From NCBI GenBank assembly GCA_013138595.1, contig WTCM01000143.1, positions 1 through 34,022 on the forward strand: a DNA stretch of 34,022 nucleotides, in the 5' to 3' direction. Below the pieces are notes generated by a model, which searched no databases, was not told the origin of the DNA, and saw only the letters and a program-made list of their open reading frames with translations. Source of the DNA: Methyloprofundus sp. Lineage in GTDB: Bacteria; Pseudomonadota; Gammaproteobacteria; Methylococcales; Methylomonadaceae. Each line of letters begins with the position of its first letter. Position 1 is the first letter of the stretch. The translations under genes and the position numbers were made by a program. Shown here one piece after another: positions 1 through 8,863 of this stretch.

Positions 1-2
1 CT

Positions 3-53
3 AAAGCCGAATTAGAAACAGCAAAAAGTGGTTATAACGCTTTAGACCTCTAA
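3..53 (+). CDS. 3' end of an unknown gene (partial)
   Basis: A stop-free frame enters from the left edge and ends at TAA 51-53. The visible tail is 16 residues, ending in GYNALDL. It is followed 13 bp later by a hairpin with a T-run, which fits the end of a + strand gene. A tail of the type G-Y-x-A-L-D-L occurs in ankyrin-repeat proteins, but 16 residues cannot decide a family. The product is unknown. Confidence 0.45.
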   Translation, partial: KAELETAKSGYNALDL

Positions 54-66
54 TATACGTTATATG

Positions 67-115
67 CTTAAGGAGCGAGGATACTATTCAATTCTCACTC
101 CTTAAGTATATTTTT
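67..115 (+). terminator. Rho-independent terminator of the upstream gene
   Basis: Arms 67-79 and 95-107 (cttaaggagcgag / ctcactccttaag) pair over 13 positions with one mismatch. The loop is 15 nt and the sequence continues into a T-rich tract with TTTTT at 111-115. It separates the partial upstream gene from rph. Confidence 0.6.
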
Positions 116-187
116 CACCACCTCCCCTATACTAGCTGCAATCAGGTATACTCTCCGTCATTTTTAAATTTCAAATAGAGAGAAACA

Positions 188-910
188 ATGAGACCTAGCG
201 GACGTACGCCCGACCAACTGAGAGAAGTCAATTTTACCTGTGGCTTTACCAAACATGCGGAAGGTTCCGTGTTAGTCGAGTTTGGTGACACGCGGGTACT
301 TTGTACCGCCAGTGTCGAAACCCGAGTACCACGTTTTTTAAAAGGCAAAGGTCAGGGCTGGGTGACCGCTGAATATGGTATGTTGCCGCGCTCTACTCAC
401 ACTCGCATGGGACGCGAAGCTAGCCACGGAAAACAAGGCGGACGTACGCAAGAAATCCAACGTTTAATTGGGCGTTCATTACGTGCCGCTGTGGATTTAT
501 ATGCTTTAGGTGAACATACCATTACGATTGATTGTGATGTCTTACAAGCCGATGGCGGAACCCGTACAGCAGCAATTACTGGCGGCTTTGTGGCTTTGTC
601 GATCGCCATAGAAAAAATGCTGAAACAGAAAAAGATCAAAAAGAATCCTATACATGGGCAAATCGCTTCTATTTCAGTGGGAATCTATAAGGGTGTACCT
701 GTGTTAGATTTAGACTATAAAGAAGATAGTAACGCTGAAACTGATATGAATGTGGTGATGAATGATGCCTCTGCTTTTATAGAAGTACAAGGAACAGCTG
801 AAGGGCATGCTTTTCATCAGGAAGAATTAAATGCGATGCTAGTGCTTGCTAAAAAAGGCATTAGTGAGCTTTTGCTTAAGCAGTCTGAGGCATTGGCTGA
901 GCATAGTTAA
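188..910 (+). CDS. rph: Ribonuclease PH
   Basis: RNase PH is a phosphorolytic 3'-5' exoribonuclease that trims the 3' trailer of tRNA precursors and works as a hexamer of one RNase PH fold. At 240 aa it has the usual length (about 238). Diagnostic features are present: the N-terminal MRPSGR start, the phosphate-binding Arg86 in GKQGGRTQE, the G124-T125-R126 triad in ADGGTRTA, and the acidic pair D180/D186 in the [15 protein letters not shown] segment. The ATG at 188 follows a weak AGAG ribosome-binding site, and the next sizeable gene is rdgB 171 bp downstream, an association common in proteobacteria. No defects are visible. It is one of the surest calls in the window. Confidence 0.98.
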   Translation: MRPSGRTPDQLREVNFTCGFTKHAEGSVLVEFGDTRVLCTASVETRVPRFLKGKGQGWVTAEYGMLPRSTHTRMGREASHGKQGGRTQEIQRLIGRSLRAAVDLYALGEHTITIDCDVLQADGGTRTAAITGGFVALSIAIEKMLKQKKIKKNPIHGQIASISVGIYKGVPVLDLDYKEDSNAETDMNVVMNDASAFIEVQGTAEGHAFHQEELNAMLVLAKKGISELLLKQSEALAEHS

Positions 911-917
911 GTATTTT

Positions 918-988
918 ATAGGATGTGTTGACGATAGGACACGCATCAAGTGCCTAAAAGATGCGTTTCGTGCCTCAACACATCCTAT
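918..988. repeat. Palindromic intergenic repeat (REP-like)
   Basis: Outer arms 918-930 (ataggatgtgttg) and 976-988 (caacacatcctat) are perfect inverse complements. The match continues inward, imperfectly, to acgcatc / gatgcgt. A second small hairpin, gatgggc-ac-gcccatc, lies at 1033-1048. Elements of this GGATGTGTTG type are dispersed in many gammaproteobacterial genomes. No long T-run follows, so a dispersed repeat fits better than a terminator. Confidence 0.65.
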
Positions 989-1081
989 TTTCATTTTAAT
1001 TTAACAGCAGCTACGCGATGCATACCTTACAAGATGGGCACGCCCATCCCACAAACTATTAAATGACATGGCCACTGACTT

Positions 1082-1675
1082 ATGACAAATACCAATCAAA
1101 TTGTTTTGGCAAGCGGAAATGCTGGAAAAATAAAAGAAATACAAACGATTTTGCATGATTATGCCATTCGTCCGCAATATGAATTTAATATTCCTGAGGC
1201 GGAAGAAACAGGCAGTACTTTTGTTGAAAATGCGATTGTTAAAGCGCGAAATGCGGCGGAATATAGTGGTTTAGCGGCGATTGCAGATGATTCGGGTTTA
1301 GTCGTCGATGCCTTGAACGGCGCGCCTGGAGTCATTTCTGCACGTTATTCTGGCTTACAGGCAACTGATGAGCAGAACTTGCAAAAACTCCTCGTTGATA
1401 TGCAGGCCTTTCCTGATGCTCAGCGTACGGCTAGATTTATCTGTGTGATTGTATTTATGCGTCATGCACTAGATCCCTTCCCTATTATTTCTCAAGCCAG
1501 CTGGGAAGGCACTATTCTTACTGAAAAGCAGGGAGAAAATGGCTTTAGCTATGACCCCATTTTCTGGGTTCCTAGTGAAAACTGTAGTTCTGCACAATTA
1601 GCGGCGAGTCGAAAAAATCAGTTGAGTCACCGTGGACAAGCCTTGCGTCAGTTTGCTGATTTAAACGACCGATAA
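1082..1675 (+). CDS. rdgB: XTP/dITP diphosphatase (RdgB/HAM1 family)
   Basis: This house-cleaning enzyme hydrolyses the non-canonical purine nucleotides XTP, dITP and ITP to monophosphates, keeping them out of nucleic acids. The 197-aa length matches the family. The N-terminal substrate loop reads LASGNAGKIKEI (residues 9-20). The metal-binding acidic region ADDSGLVVDALNGAPGV is intact and followed by SARYSG, and the C-terminal segment FSYDPIFWVP and the SHRGQAL motif (near 181-187) are also present. The ATG at 1082 has only a weak ribosome-binding site. It probably reads from its own promoter or from rph read-through, with the palindromic repeats in between. Confidence 0.97.
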   Translation: MTNTNQIVLASGNAGKIKEIQTILHDYAIRPQYEFNIPEAEETGSTFVENAIVKARNAAEYSGLAAIADDSGLVVDALNGAPGVISARYSGLQATDEQNLQKLLVDMQAFPDAQRTARFICVIVFMRHALDPFPIISQASWEGTILTEKQGENGFSYDPIFWVPSENCSSAQLAASRKNQLSHRGQALRQFADLNDR

Positions 1676-1744
1676 AATAGAAGCCATCGCGGGGGCTTCA
1701 TATTGTGTACCTGCCCTTAATAAGGCTGAATATTGGTAGAAAAG

Positions 1745-1772
1745 TTGACAGCGATTGTATTAGCTCTATTAT
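1745..1772 (+). promoter_or_regulatory. Candidate sigma70 promoter before the solute-binding protein gene
   Basis: A consensus TTGACA (1745-1750) is followed after 16 bp by TATTAT (1767-1772), 5 of 6 to the -10 consensus. It lies 62 bp upstream of the ATG at 1834 and could drive the group from the solute-binding protein through rlmH, maf and rng. Start-site data would be needed to confirm it. Confidence 0.5.
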
Positions 1773-1833
1773 TGACAATAAAATGAGCACTTCTTAGCTA
1801 AAGTCCCTCTCACTTTTCACACAAACCAAGCCT

Positions 1834-2565
1834 ATGACTTTTCGCCCTATACTCTTATTGATCCTGCTTAATCTCTGGATCCCACACAGCAGCGCTCAAA
1901 CCCTTAGAATGGTTGCCGATCAATGGCCGCCCTATATTGATAATAATGCGGCGCATAAAGGTCTAGCCGCTGAACTGGTCATCGCTGCATTACAAAGAAA
2001 AGGCTATCAATCTAATTTACGTATTGATAATTGGCAACGCGCTTTAGAAGGTGTGCAGATTGGTATCTATGATATTGCCTGCGCCATTTGGAAAACCACA
2101 GCACGCGAGCAAGACCTGCTCTTTAGTCAGCCTTATTTAGAGAATAAAATTAGCTTTATCAAAAAGAAAGGGCTTAAAGTTAACTATCAACACTTTACTG
2201 ATCTAACGGATTTTATCATCGGTGTGCAACGCGGTTATGCTTATGATGAAGCTTTTATGCGTTCACGTGCCTTACTCAAAGTGCCTGCAAACCACTTAAT
2301 CCAAAATCTACAAAAACTCAGCCAAGGCAGTATTGATCTTACTGTCGGCGACCAACGCGCGATTAAATTTAGCTTACAACAATTTATGCCCACACATGCG
2401 AATGAGTTTGAATTTTTAGAGCCTCCCCTCGCACAGAAAAAACTGTATATTGCGGTGAGTAAAACCAATCCTGCGGCACAAACGATTATTAATGACTTTA
2501 ACCTAGCGATTAAAGAAATGCAGCAAGATGGCAGCTACGCAAAAATCCTCAACCAATACCCTTAA
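1834..2565 (+). CDS. Periplasmic solute-binding protein, family 3 type
   Basis: A 243-aa exported protein with the bacterial extracellular solute-binding family 3 fold. Residues 1-21 form a signal peptide (a leucine-rich core ending HSSAQ). The mature part starts [15 protein letters not shown], a typical opening of amino-acid-type binding proteins, and continues with an ELVIAAL helix, the [17 protein letters not shown] hinge region and the closing [16 protein letters not shown] segment. No permease or ATPase gene is adjacent, so it is either an orphan or works with a transporter elsewhere; its ligand cannot be told from sequence. Stand-alone members are also found as secreted sensors. The stop lies 2 bp before rlmH, so the two are probably co-transcribed. 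Confidence 0.85.
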   Translation: MTFRPILLLILLNLWIPHSSAQTLRMVADQWPPYIDNNAAHKGLAAELVIAALQRKGYQSNLRIDNWQRALEGVQIGIYDIACAIWKTTAREQDLLFSQPYLENKISFIKKKGLKVNYQHFTDLTDFIIGVQRGYAYDEAFMRSRALLKVPANHLIQNLQKLSQGSIDLTVGDQRAIKFSLQQFMPTHANEFEFLEPPLAQKKLYIAVSKTNPAAQTIINDFNLAIKEMQQDGSYAKILNQYP

Positions 2566-2567
2566 TT

Positions 2568-3035
2568 ATGCGCATATACTTTATTACTGTTGGTCAAAAA
2601 ATGCCTAGCTGGGTCAAGCAAGGCTATGATGAATACGCTAAACGCATGCCTAAAGAATGTGAACTTGTTTTAAAGGAAGTTCCTGCAGGTAAGCGCGGTA
2701 AAAATAGCGATGTGAAGCGTATCATTCGTGATGAAGGCGAAAGAATGCTCGCGGCTATCCCCAAAAATTGCCATATCGTGACTTTAGATGTCCCTGGTAA
2801 AGCGTGGAGTACGCCTGTGCTCGCAACTGCGATGCAAGATTGGTTGGTCGGTGGACAAGATATTGCTTTATTAGTCGGCGGCCCTGAAGGTCTCGCTGAT
2901 TCGGTTAAGCAAATCGCACGTCAGTCATGGAGCTTATCTAAATTAACCTTTCCCCACCCTTTAGTGCGTATTATTGTTGCCGAACAGCTATATCGCGCTT
3001 GGAGCATTATTAATAACCACCCTTATCACCGCTAA
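2568..3035 (+). CDS. rlmH: 23S rRNA pseudouridine-1915 N3-methyltransferase
   Basis: RlmH is a SPOUT-class SAM-dependent methyltransferase that modifies pseudouridine 1915 in helix 69 of 23S rRNA on assembled 70S ribosomes. The protein is 155 aa, the standard length. It carries the SAM-binding knot segment [13 protein letters not shown], the [23 protein letters not shown] block in two parts, and the conserved C-terminal HPYHR needed for activity. It overlaps the start of maf by one base (TAATG), which suggests translational coupling. In many gammaproteobacteria rlmH follows rsfS; here it instead opens the maf-rng group. Confidence 0.97.
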   Translation: MRIYFITVGQKMPSWVKQGYDEYAKRMPKECELVLKEVPAGKRGKNSDVKRIIRDEGERMLAAIPKNCHIVTLDVPGKAWSTPVLATAMQDWLVGGQDIALLVGGPEGLADSVKQIARQSWSLSKLTFPHPLVRIIVAEQLYRAWSIINNHPYHR

Positions 3036-3613
3036 TGACACCTGAACTTATTTTAGCGTCTGCTTCACCGCGACGTAGCGAATTACTCAAGCAAATTGGA
3101 TTACCACATAGTATACAAATTGCCGATATTGATGAAACGCCTTTAGCTAATGAGCAAGCCGCTGACTATGTCTTGCGTACTGCTCAGGCCAAATCGCTTG
3201 CTATTCAGCAGCAATGTCTGACTAAAGCCGTGATTCTAGCCGCTGATACTTCAGTGATCCTTGAGGGGCAGATTATGGGTAAACCCGATAATCTGGAACA
3301 TGCACTCAGCATGTTAAGCAAGTTATCAGCCAATACGCATCAAGTTTATAGCGCGGTTTCTATACGTGGTCAGCAGATACAGCACTGCTTAAGCATCTCT
3401 AATGTGACTTTTCGTGCCATTTCCGAGCAAGAAATTATACAATACTGGCATACGGGAGAACCTGCGGATAAAGCAGGGGCTTATGCTGTGCAAGGTTTGG
3501 GCAGTGTATTTATCCAATCTATTCAAGGTAGTTACTCTGGAATCATGGGCTTACCCTTATTTGAAACCGCGCAACTATTAGCTAATGAAGGAATAAAAAT
3601 TTTCAATGAGTGA
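3035..3613 (+). CDS. maf: Maf-family nucleotide pyrophosphatase (probably the dTTP/UTP type, YhdE)
   Basis: Maf proteins hydrolyse canonical or modified nucleoside triphosphates to monophosphates and are linked to septum and cell-shape control. The 192-aa protein has the signature LASASPRRSELL near residues 7-18, the catalytic LAADTSV segment, the KPDNLEHA region and the DKAGAYAVQGLGSVFI block. Adjacency to rng, as in the E. coli mre-yhdE-rng cluster, favours the dTTP/UTP pyrophosphatase branch over the m7GTP (YceF) branch. That assignment rests on context. It overlaps rlmH by 1 bp and rng by 8 bp. Confidence 0.92.
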   Translation: MTPELILASASPRRSELLKQIGLPHSIQIADIDETPLANEQAADYVLRTAQAKSLAIQQQCLTKAVILAADTSVILEGQIMGKPDNLEHALSMLSKLSANTHQVYSAVSIRGQQIQHCLSISNVTFRAISEQEIIQYWHTGEPADKAGAYAVQGLGSVFIQSIQGSYSGIMGLPLFETAQLLANEGIKIFNE

Positions 3614-5060
3614 AGAAATACTAATTAATGTAACCCCCCCTGAAACCCGTGTGGCCATTGTTGAAAATGGCGTTGTTCAAGAAATCATTATTGAACGCGC
3701 GCAACAATTAGGTTTAGTGGGAAATATCTATAAAGGCACGGTTTGTCGTGTGCTTCCAGGCATGCAAGCGGCTTTTGTGGATATAGGCTTAGATCGCACC
3801 GCCTTTTTGCATCTTTCTGATTTATCAAGTCAAGAACTCGCCAGTAAAGACTCAGAAAATATTGAACATTTTCTCTTTGAAAGCCAGAAAATTATCGTTC
3901 AAGTTTCTAAAGACCCTATCGGCAGTAAAGGCGCACGCTTAACCACCGAACTGTCTATTCCTTCTCGGTATCAAGTTTATATGCCTTATGCGCATAAAGG
4001 CGGGGTTTCACAACGTATAGAGTGCGAATCCGAAAGACAAAGATTACGTAACTTCCAAGATAACTTTCAAGAAAAACATAAGTCAGGCGGTTTTATTGCC
4101 AGAACCGCTGCGGAATGTATAGACGAAACTATTTTAGAATCAGATATGCTGTTTCTCTTACAATTATGGGACTCGATTAAAGAAAAAATCGCCTCAGCAG
4201 AAACCAAAACACTGATACATTACGACCTGCCCTTAAGCATTCGTACTTTACGTGACCTTTACACCGAAAATATTGAAAAAGTAAAAGTCGATTCACGTAA
4301 AACTTATCATAAGCTGGTTGAGTTTGCCGAAGAGTTTGTCCCTGATATTTTACCGATTATTGAGCATTACACTCGCGAGCGTCCTCTCTTTGATATTTAC
4401 AATATTGAAGATGAAATCGAAAAAGCGCTGAATCGTAAAGTAAACCTCAAATCTGGCGGTCATCTTATTTTTGACCAAACAGAGGCAATGACTACGGTAG
4501 ATGTCAATACAGGTGGATATGTCGGCGGTAGAAACCTAGAAGAAACGATTTTTAAAACCAATCTTGAAGCGGCTCAAGCGATTTCTCGGCAATTAAGATT
4601 ACGTAATCTTGGCGGCATTATCATTATTGATTTTATTGATATGCAAAGTGAACAGCATAAAAGTCAGGTACTGAAAGCTTTAGAAAAAACCTTAGATACC
4701 AGCAATGCTAAAACTAAAATCACCGAAGTTTCTGCACTGGGGCTGGTTGAAATGACGCGTAAACGTACGCGTGAAAGCTTGGCACATATTCTGTGCGAGC
4801 CTTGTTCAGTTTGTGGTGGTAAAGGTGCAATGAAAACGGCTGAAACCATTTGTTTAGAGATTTTTCGTGAAATTATTCGTGAAGTTAGGCAGTTTAATGT
4901 ACAACAAATTTTGATCTTAGCATCAGTCACTGTGGTCGATAAATTACTCGATGAAGAAGCCGATGTACTGGCTGAATTAGAAGCGTTTTTAAGTATACGC
5001 GTCAAATTTAGATCAGAGTCTGAATATAATCAAGAACAATATGATGTGGTTTTATTGTAA
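3606..5060 (+). CDS. rng: Ribonuclease G
   Basis: Endoribonuclease of the RNase E/G family that matures the 5' end of 16S rRNA and cleaves some mRNAs. At 484 aa it has RNase G length and lacks the long degradosome scaffold tail of RNase E. An S1 RNA-binding domain lies at about residues 35-120 (GLVGNIYKGTVCRVLPGM). The catalytic metal ligands are D299 in TTVDVNTGG and D342/D345 in IIIIDFIDM. The zinc-link cysteines C397, C400 and C403 follow in CEPCSVCGGKG. The start lies inside the end of maf, which suggests translational coupling. No defects are seen. Confidence 0.97.
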   Translation: MSEEILINVTPPETRVAIVENGVVQEIIIERAQQLGLVGNIYKGTVCRVLPGMQAAFVDIGLDRTAFLHLSDLSSQELASKDSENIEHFLFESQKIIVQVSKDPIGSKGARLTTELSIPSRYQVYMPYAHKGGVSQRIECESERQRLRNFQDNFQEKHKSGGFIARTAAECIDETILESDMLFLLQLWDSIKEKIASAETKTLIHYDLPLSIRTLRDLYTENIEKVKVDSRKTYHKLVEFAEEFVPDILPIIEHYTRERPLFDIYNIEDEIEKALNRKVNLKSGGHLIFDQTEAMTTVDVNTGGYVGGRNLEETIFKTNLEAAQAISRQLRLRNLGGIIIIDFIDMQSEQHKSQVLKALEKTLDTSNAKTKITEVSALGLVEMTRKRTRESLAHILCEPCSVCGGKGAMKTAETICLEIFREIIREVRQFNVQQILILASVTVVDKLLDEEADVLAELEAFLSIRVKFRSESEYNQEQYDVVLL

Positions 5061-5076
5061 ATCCCTACTTACATCA

Positions 5077-5099
5077 GCCCAAAACGTGCTTTGGACTCC
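5077..5099 (+). repeat. Copy 1 of a 23-bp dispersed palindromic motif
   Basis: The motif has core ccaaaacgtgctttgg followed by actcc. It recurs at 30279-30301 with 21 of 23 bases identical; there the core is a perfect palindrome, ccaaaacgcgttttgg. Both copies are intergenic. A second inverted repeat, tgcaccgactg 5116-5126 / cagtaggtgca 5164-5174, follows in the same rng-rpe gap. Confidence 0.55.
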
Positions 5100-5242
5100 C
5101 GCTTAAAAAAACTTGTGCACCGACTGCAGCTAGTGTTGATTAGCTCATTTTTAACCTTAGAAACAGTAGGTGCAAAAACCCTGCACAGAGCACTAGCACC
5201 ACGTATAATACCCGCAACAATAACTCAAAGTTGGAGAATAAT

Positions 5243-5911
5243 ATGACTGATAACTGGATTGCACCTTCTATTCTTTCTGCGGATTTCGCTAAATTAGGCG
5301 AAGAAGTTGATAATGTTTTAGCCTCTGGTGCTGATGTAGTGCATTTTGACGTAATGGATAATCATTTCGTCCCTAACTTAACGATTGGTCCTCTAGTGTG
5401 TGACGCGCTTAGAAAACATGGTGTGACTGCACCCATTGACGTACATCTAATGGTAGAGCCTGTCGATCGTCTTATTCCTGATTTTGCTAAAGCAGGCGCA
5501 AGCATGATTACTTTCCATCCAGAAGGTTCAGTGCATATTGACAGAACCTTACAAATGATTCGTGACTTAGGTTGTAAATCAGGATTAGTATTTAACCCTG
5601 CGACACCGCTTAGCCACCTTGATTACGTGATGGATAAAGTAGATATTATTTTATTGATGTCTGTGAATCCAGGTTTTGGCGGTCAATCCTTTATTCCTGC
5701 GACATTGGATAAACTACGTGAAGCAAGAAAAAGAATTGATGATAGCGGTTTTGATATTCGCCTAGAAGTTGACGGTGGTGTGAAAGTTGATAATATCCGT
5801 GAAATTAAAGCAGCAGGTGCTGATATGTTTGTGGCAGGTTCGGCAATTTTCAGCCAACCTGACTATAAAACCGTGATTGATGAAATGCGCGCTGAATTAG
5901 CAAAAGCTTAG
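5243..5911 (+). CDS. rpe: Ribulose-phosphate 3-epimerase
   Basis: Interconverts ribulose 5-phosphate and xylulose 5-phosphate in the pentose phosphate pathway, or in the ribulose monophosphate or Calvin cycle where present. It is a TIM barrel with the metal-ligand segment [13 protein letters not shown], the IDVHLMVEP strand, the mobile loop [12 protein letters not shown] and the phosphate-binding LEVDGGV. A longer frame opens at TTG 5231, but that region contains GGAG at 5233-5236, which sits 6 nt before the ATG at 5243 and must be its ribosome-binding site. I therefore start at 5243, giving 222 aa, close to the usual 225. It lies 21 bp from rpiA, the next enzyme of the same metabolic node. 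Confidence 0.97.
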   Translation: MTDNWIAPSILSADFAKLGEEVDNVLASGADVVHFDVMDNHFVPNLTIGPLVCDALRKHGVTAPIDVHLMVEPVDRLIPDFAKAGASMITFHPEGSVHIDRTLQMIRDLGCKSGLVFNPATPLSHLDYVMDKVDIILLMSVNPGFGGQSFIPATLDKLREARKRIDDSGFDIRLEVDGGVKVDNIREIKAAGADMFVAGSAIFSQPDYKTVIDEMRAELAKA

Positions 5912-5932
5912 CCCACGTACAGGAAACAGAAC

Positions 5933-6592
5933 ATGACTCAAGATGAAAGTAAACGTAAAGCTGCAGAAGCTGCTTTAGCGTATATTAAAGATGTAGAAAT
6001 TTTAGGCGTAGGAACAGGTTCAACGGTTAACCATTTCATCGATTGCCTAGCGGATTTTAATTTAGCAGGCGATATTAAAGGCGCGGTTTCTAGCTCAATT
6101 GCAACCACAGAAAGACTGAAAAAAATCGGTATTCCTGTGATGGAATTAAGCGAATCAGGTAACTTAGACGTATACGTTGATGGTGCTGATGAAGTTAACC
6201 CCTTAAAAGAATTAATCAAAGGCGGCGGTGGTGCACTGACGCGTGAAAAGATTATCGCAGGTGCAAGTAAGCAATTCGTGTGTATTGTAGACGAAAGCAA
6301 AACCGTTAAAGTATTGGGTGACTTCCCTTTACCTATCGAAGTCATTCCAATGGCACGTAGCTATGTGGCGCGTGAAATTGTGAAATTAGGCGGCCAACCT
6401 ATCTGGCGTGAAAATTACTTAACCGATAATGGCTGTGAAATCTTAGATGTGCATAATATGGAAATCGCTGAACCACTAGCCTTAGAAAGATTAGTGAATA
6501 ATATTGCTGGGGTTGTGACCGTTGGAATTTTTGGTGTCAGACCTGCTGATGTCGTGCTTATTGCTAAAGAAACAGGTGTAGAAACGATGTAG
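5933..6592 (+). CDS. rpiA: Ribose-5-phosphate isomerase A
   Basis: Interconverts ribose 5-phosphate and ribulose 5-phosphate. The 219-aa length equals the usual family length. Key motifs are [12 protein letters not shown], the catalytic DGADEVNP, and [12 protein letters not shown]. The start ATG follows AGGAAACAGAAC, a good ribosome-binding site. Together with rpe immediately upstream it forms a two-gene pentose-phosphate unit ended by the strong hairpin at 6621-6660. The residue order and length give no hint of damage. Confidence 0.98.
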   Translation: MTQDESKRKAAEAALAYIKDVEILGVGTGSTVNHFIDCLADFNLAGDIKGAVSSSIATTERLKKIGIPVMELSESGNLDVYVDGADEVNPLKELIKGGGGALTREKIIAGASKQFVCIVDESKTVKVLGDFPLPIEVIPMARSYVAREIVKLGGQPIWRENYLTDNGCEILDVHNMEIAEPLALERLVNNIAGVVTVGIFGVRPADVVLIAKETGVETM

Positions 6593-6620
6593 TCTTTTCT
6601 ATTTTAGAAAATTCTTACTC

Positions 6621-6660
6621 AAAAGGTCGACTTAGATTTTTTCTAAGTCGACCTTTTTTT
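6621..6660. terminator. Strong terminator, probably bidirectional
   Basis: A perfect 16-bp stem (6621-6636 aaaaggtcgacttaga with 6642-6657) closes a 5-nt T loop and runs into TTTTTTT on the + strand. The A-run at the left arm gives a T-run on the other strand as well. It sits between convergent rpiA and the lipoprotein gene and can end both. Confidence 0.88.
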
Positions 6661-6679
6661 ATGCGCGCCTTTAAATAAT

Positions 6680-6946
6680 TTAGCGTGATTTACTTTCTTT
6701 AGTCATCACTTTCCCTGTAATAAAATTAATCTCGTAATCCTTTTCCAAATCACTCCATTGTAATGTTGATTTGCTAATCCCTAGCATTGAAGAGCTTTCT
6801 GAGTTGGCTGGCTTACCTAATAATTCTATGACTTTCTCTTTAGAGTCCCCTGCGCTAATTTGCGTAAACTGAGGGTCTAAAGATTGTAGACTGGTATCGC
6901 AAGCGGCTAATAATAAAAGTAGGCTGCTGAGTAGTAATTTTTTCAT
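6680..6946 (-). CDS. Small outer-membrane-type lipoprotein, SmpA/BamE-like
   Basis: The 88-aa protein opens with a lipoprotein signal peptide: KK, a leucine-rich core, and the lipobox L-A-A-C with Cys16 as the probable lipidated residue. The mature part has the pattern FTQISAGDSKEKVIELLGKPANSES, which resembles the SmpA/OmlA (BamE) fold, where a G-x-s-x-x-x-V-x-x-x-L-G-x-P turn is typical. It ends with a short beta-type segment (LQWSDLEKDYEINFITGKV). It is shorter than BamE itself and is probably a relative of unknown role. AGGA 8 bp before the ATG is the ribosome-binding site. It lies just outside the Gabija module. Confidence 0.75.
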   Translation of the reverse strand: MKKLLLSSLLLLLAACDTSLQSLDPQFTQISAGDSKEKVIELLGKPANSESSSMLGISKSTLQWSDLEKDYEINFITGKVMTKESKSR

Positions 6947-7021
6947 TTGTTGTATCCTGAGTGGGTTTAGTATTCCACATTTTATATAATTGTAATATTG
7001 TTTTATACCATTTAACGTAGT

Positions 7022-7032
7022 AGTGAGGGCTA
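7022..7032 (+). repeat. Left copy of an 11-bp direct repeat flanking the Gabija genes
   Basis: The sequence agtgagggcta here, 1 bp beyond the gajB stop, is repeated identically at 10642-10652, 40 bp upstream of the gajA start. The pair brackets the defence module like a target duplication or recombination site. Confidence 0.45.
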
Positions 7033-7033
7033 T

Positions 7034-8863
7034 TTAAAACCCCTTTAAAAACCTCGATATATTTCTTGTTTTATAATCTCCCCAAGGCATCATTCTCTTT
7101 TCTGGGTAAGTCACATATAAAAACCGTTTTGCACGAGTAAAAGCAACATATAGATTGTTTTTTTCCTGCTTCAACTCAATACCACCATTACGCACAGCTC
7201 TATAATCTGGAAAAGTATCATTATCCATGCCCATAATAAAAACAATATCAAACTCTTGACCTTTCATCGTATGAACGGTACTTAATGTGATGCCAGAATG
7301 CTGTGCTAATGGATGAGTTTGCCCTAAAGCCATCGCATTTTTAAATTGATGCAATGATTTGTTATCTGTTTTTCTTGCATAGTTGTGCCAATGTTTCAAT
7401 AATTCATTAATATCATTGATGATCATATTTTTTTCATTTTCATCTTCAATATTTATATTATCTTTTAAACTTTCAAAATTCCTTTTCAAGTTACTTCCAT
7501 CGTCATTTAATTCAACCACTAAAATGATCACCTTTTTCATTGATGGGTCTAATATTAAAGGAACAATATTTTCTAAATTTACATTGCTATCCTCTATTTT
7601 TAATCTATTTAACAGCCGCTTTTTATGTAAAATATCTTGTGAATTCAATCTAGCTCTTAAGCCAAGATCAAATATTTTCATTAAATCAGATTCAAACCGA
7701 ATAGTTCCTGGAGTCATTTTGTAGTAGAAAGGCAGCTTATTTTCTACTAGCTGAGCCTCTAATTGATTAAAGATATATTTATTTCTTGCAAGTACCGCAA
7801 TTTTTTCATAAGAAATATCACCTTCAATATCCTCATGCTTTTTTAATGAAACTAATGATGTTATCTTATTAATAATCCATCTAGCTTCATCCCCCTCATC
7901 CTCTAAAGCTTTTATTTCAAAAATACCTGCTTTAACTGTTTCTGTAATATTTTCCACATCAGGAATGATTTTTCTTGCCGCCTCTAAAATAGCTAATGAT
8001 GATCGGTAATTTTCATTTAGCTCAAACACAGAGGGACTAAAGTCATGGACAAAGTGTTTATCCATGTAATCAGGAGAGGAGCCATTAAAGTGAAAAATAG
8101 ACTGATTAGGATCACCCACCATCATAATATTTTTAAATTCACCATTTGCTAATGCGCGTAAAAATTGATATTGAGCATTATTTAAATCTTGTGCTTCATC
8201 AATACAGATAGCAAAAAAACTTCGACGATATAACGCGGCTGTTTTAGGGTAATTTACCAATAAACTATAAGCAAGTAATAGCAAGTCATCAAAATCTATG
8301 GCATTTTGAGCGCGTAAAATATCTTGATAGTTTTGGTAGAGCAAAACGATATTTTCATCATCAGTATGTTGCTCAAGTTCATTGTCAGCAATTAATTCAC
8401 GCTTCACCTTTGAAATATAATTTAAAACACGATATCGAAAGTTTTTCTGTTCTTTACTACTTTGAGTTTTATATGTACCTGCATAGGAAGGCGTTTGATT
8501 AATGGCTTGTTCAATTAATTCTAATCTATCTGCTTCCTCTTCAAAAATATGTGGCATTTTTGTAAGACCAATTGAATGACCATGATTTTCTAAAATTGAC
8601 TGGCAAAAACCATGAAAAGTCCCGATAAAAACTCGTTTCTCTATTTCAGATATATCACTTAGCCGCTCCTTAATTTCTGCACCTGCTTTATTGGTAAAGG
8701 TGAGTGCAAGTATTTTTTTATTGGTGTTGCCAAGTAAATAACGAATTCTTTCTGTTAAAATTCGTGTTTTACCGCTTCCTGCACTGGCTTTAACATAAAT
8801 TGCACCATTTTCTGCAAAAACAATTTCTTGTTGTTTTGGTGATAAGTCAATGTGAGGTGTCAT
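7034..8863 (-). CDS. gajB: Gabija-type UvrD/Rep-like superfamily 1 helicase (GajB)
   Basis: A 609-aa SF1A helicase. Visible motifs: Q-like LSPKQQEIV (7-15), Walker A ASAGSGKT with K32, motif Ia ALTFTNKAGAEI, Ib GTFHGFC (81-87), Walker B IDEAQD (221-226), motif III VGDPNQSIF, motif IV NENYRSS, motif V STVHTMKGQEFD and motif VI YVAFTRAKR (572-580). Its start overlaps the end of the OLD-like ATPase gene by 4 bp (ATGA), with GAGGTGG as ribosome-binding site. This order, ATPase-TOPRIM gene then UvrD-like gene, is that of the Gabija anti-phage system, where GajB acts with GajA. In known systems GajB senses single-stranded DNA ends and stimulates GajA. It is longer than the roughly 500-aa reference GajB as I recall it. 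The pair looks more AT-rich than its neighbours. Confidence 0.88.
   Translation of the reverse strand: MTPHIDLSPKQQEIVFAENGAIYVKASAGSGKTRILTERIRYLLGNTNKKILALTFTNKAGAEIKERLSDISEIEKRVFIGTFHGFCQSILENHGHSIGLTKMPHIFEEEADRLELIEQAINQTPSYAGTYKTQSSKEQKNFRYRVLNYISKVKRELIADNELEQHTDDENIVLLYQNYQDILRAQNAIDFDDLLLLAYSLLVNYPKTAALYRRSFFAICIDEAQDLNNAQYQFLRALANGEFKNIMMVGDPNQSIFHFNGSSPDYMDKHFVHDFSPSVFELNENYRSSLAILEAARKIIPDVENITETVKAGIFEIKALEDEGDEARWIINKITSLVSLKKHEDIEGDISYEKIAVLARNKYIFNQLEAQLVENKLPFYYKMTPGTIRFESDLMKIFDLGLRARLNSQDILHKKRLLNRLKIEDSNVNLENIVPLILDPSMKKVIILVVELNDDGSNLKRNFESLKDNINIEDENEKNMIINDINELLKHWHNYARKTDNKSLHQFKNAMALGQTHPLAQHSGITLSTVHTMKGQEFDIVFIMGMDNDTFPDYRAVRNGGIELKQEKNNLYVAFTRAKRFLYVTYPEKRMMPWGDYKTRNISRFLKGF

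Noticed and set aside
5231-5242. TTG at 5231 as the start of rpe
   Set aside because: These bases contain the GGAG ribosome-binding site of the ATG at 5243, and the protein family begins at that ATG.
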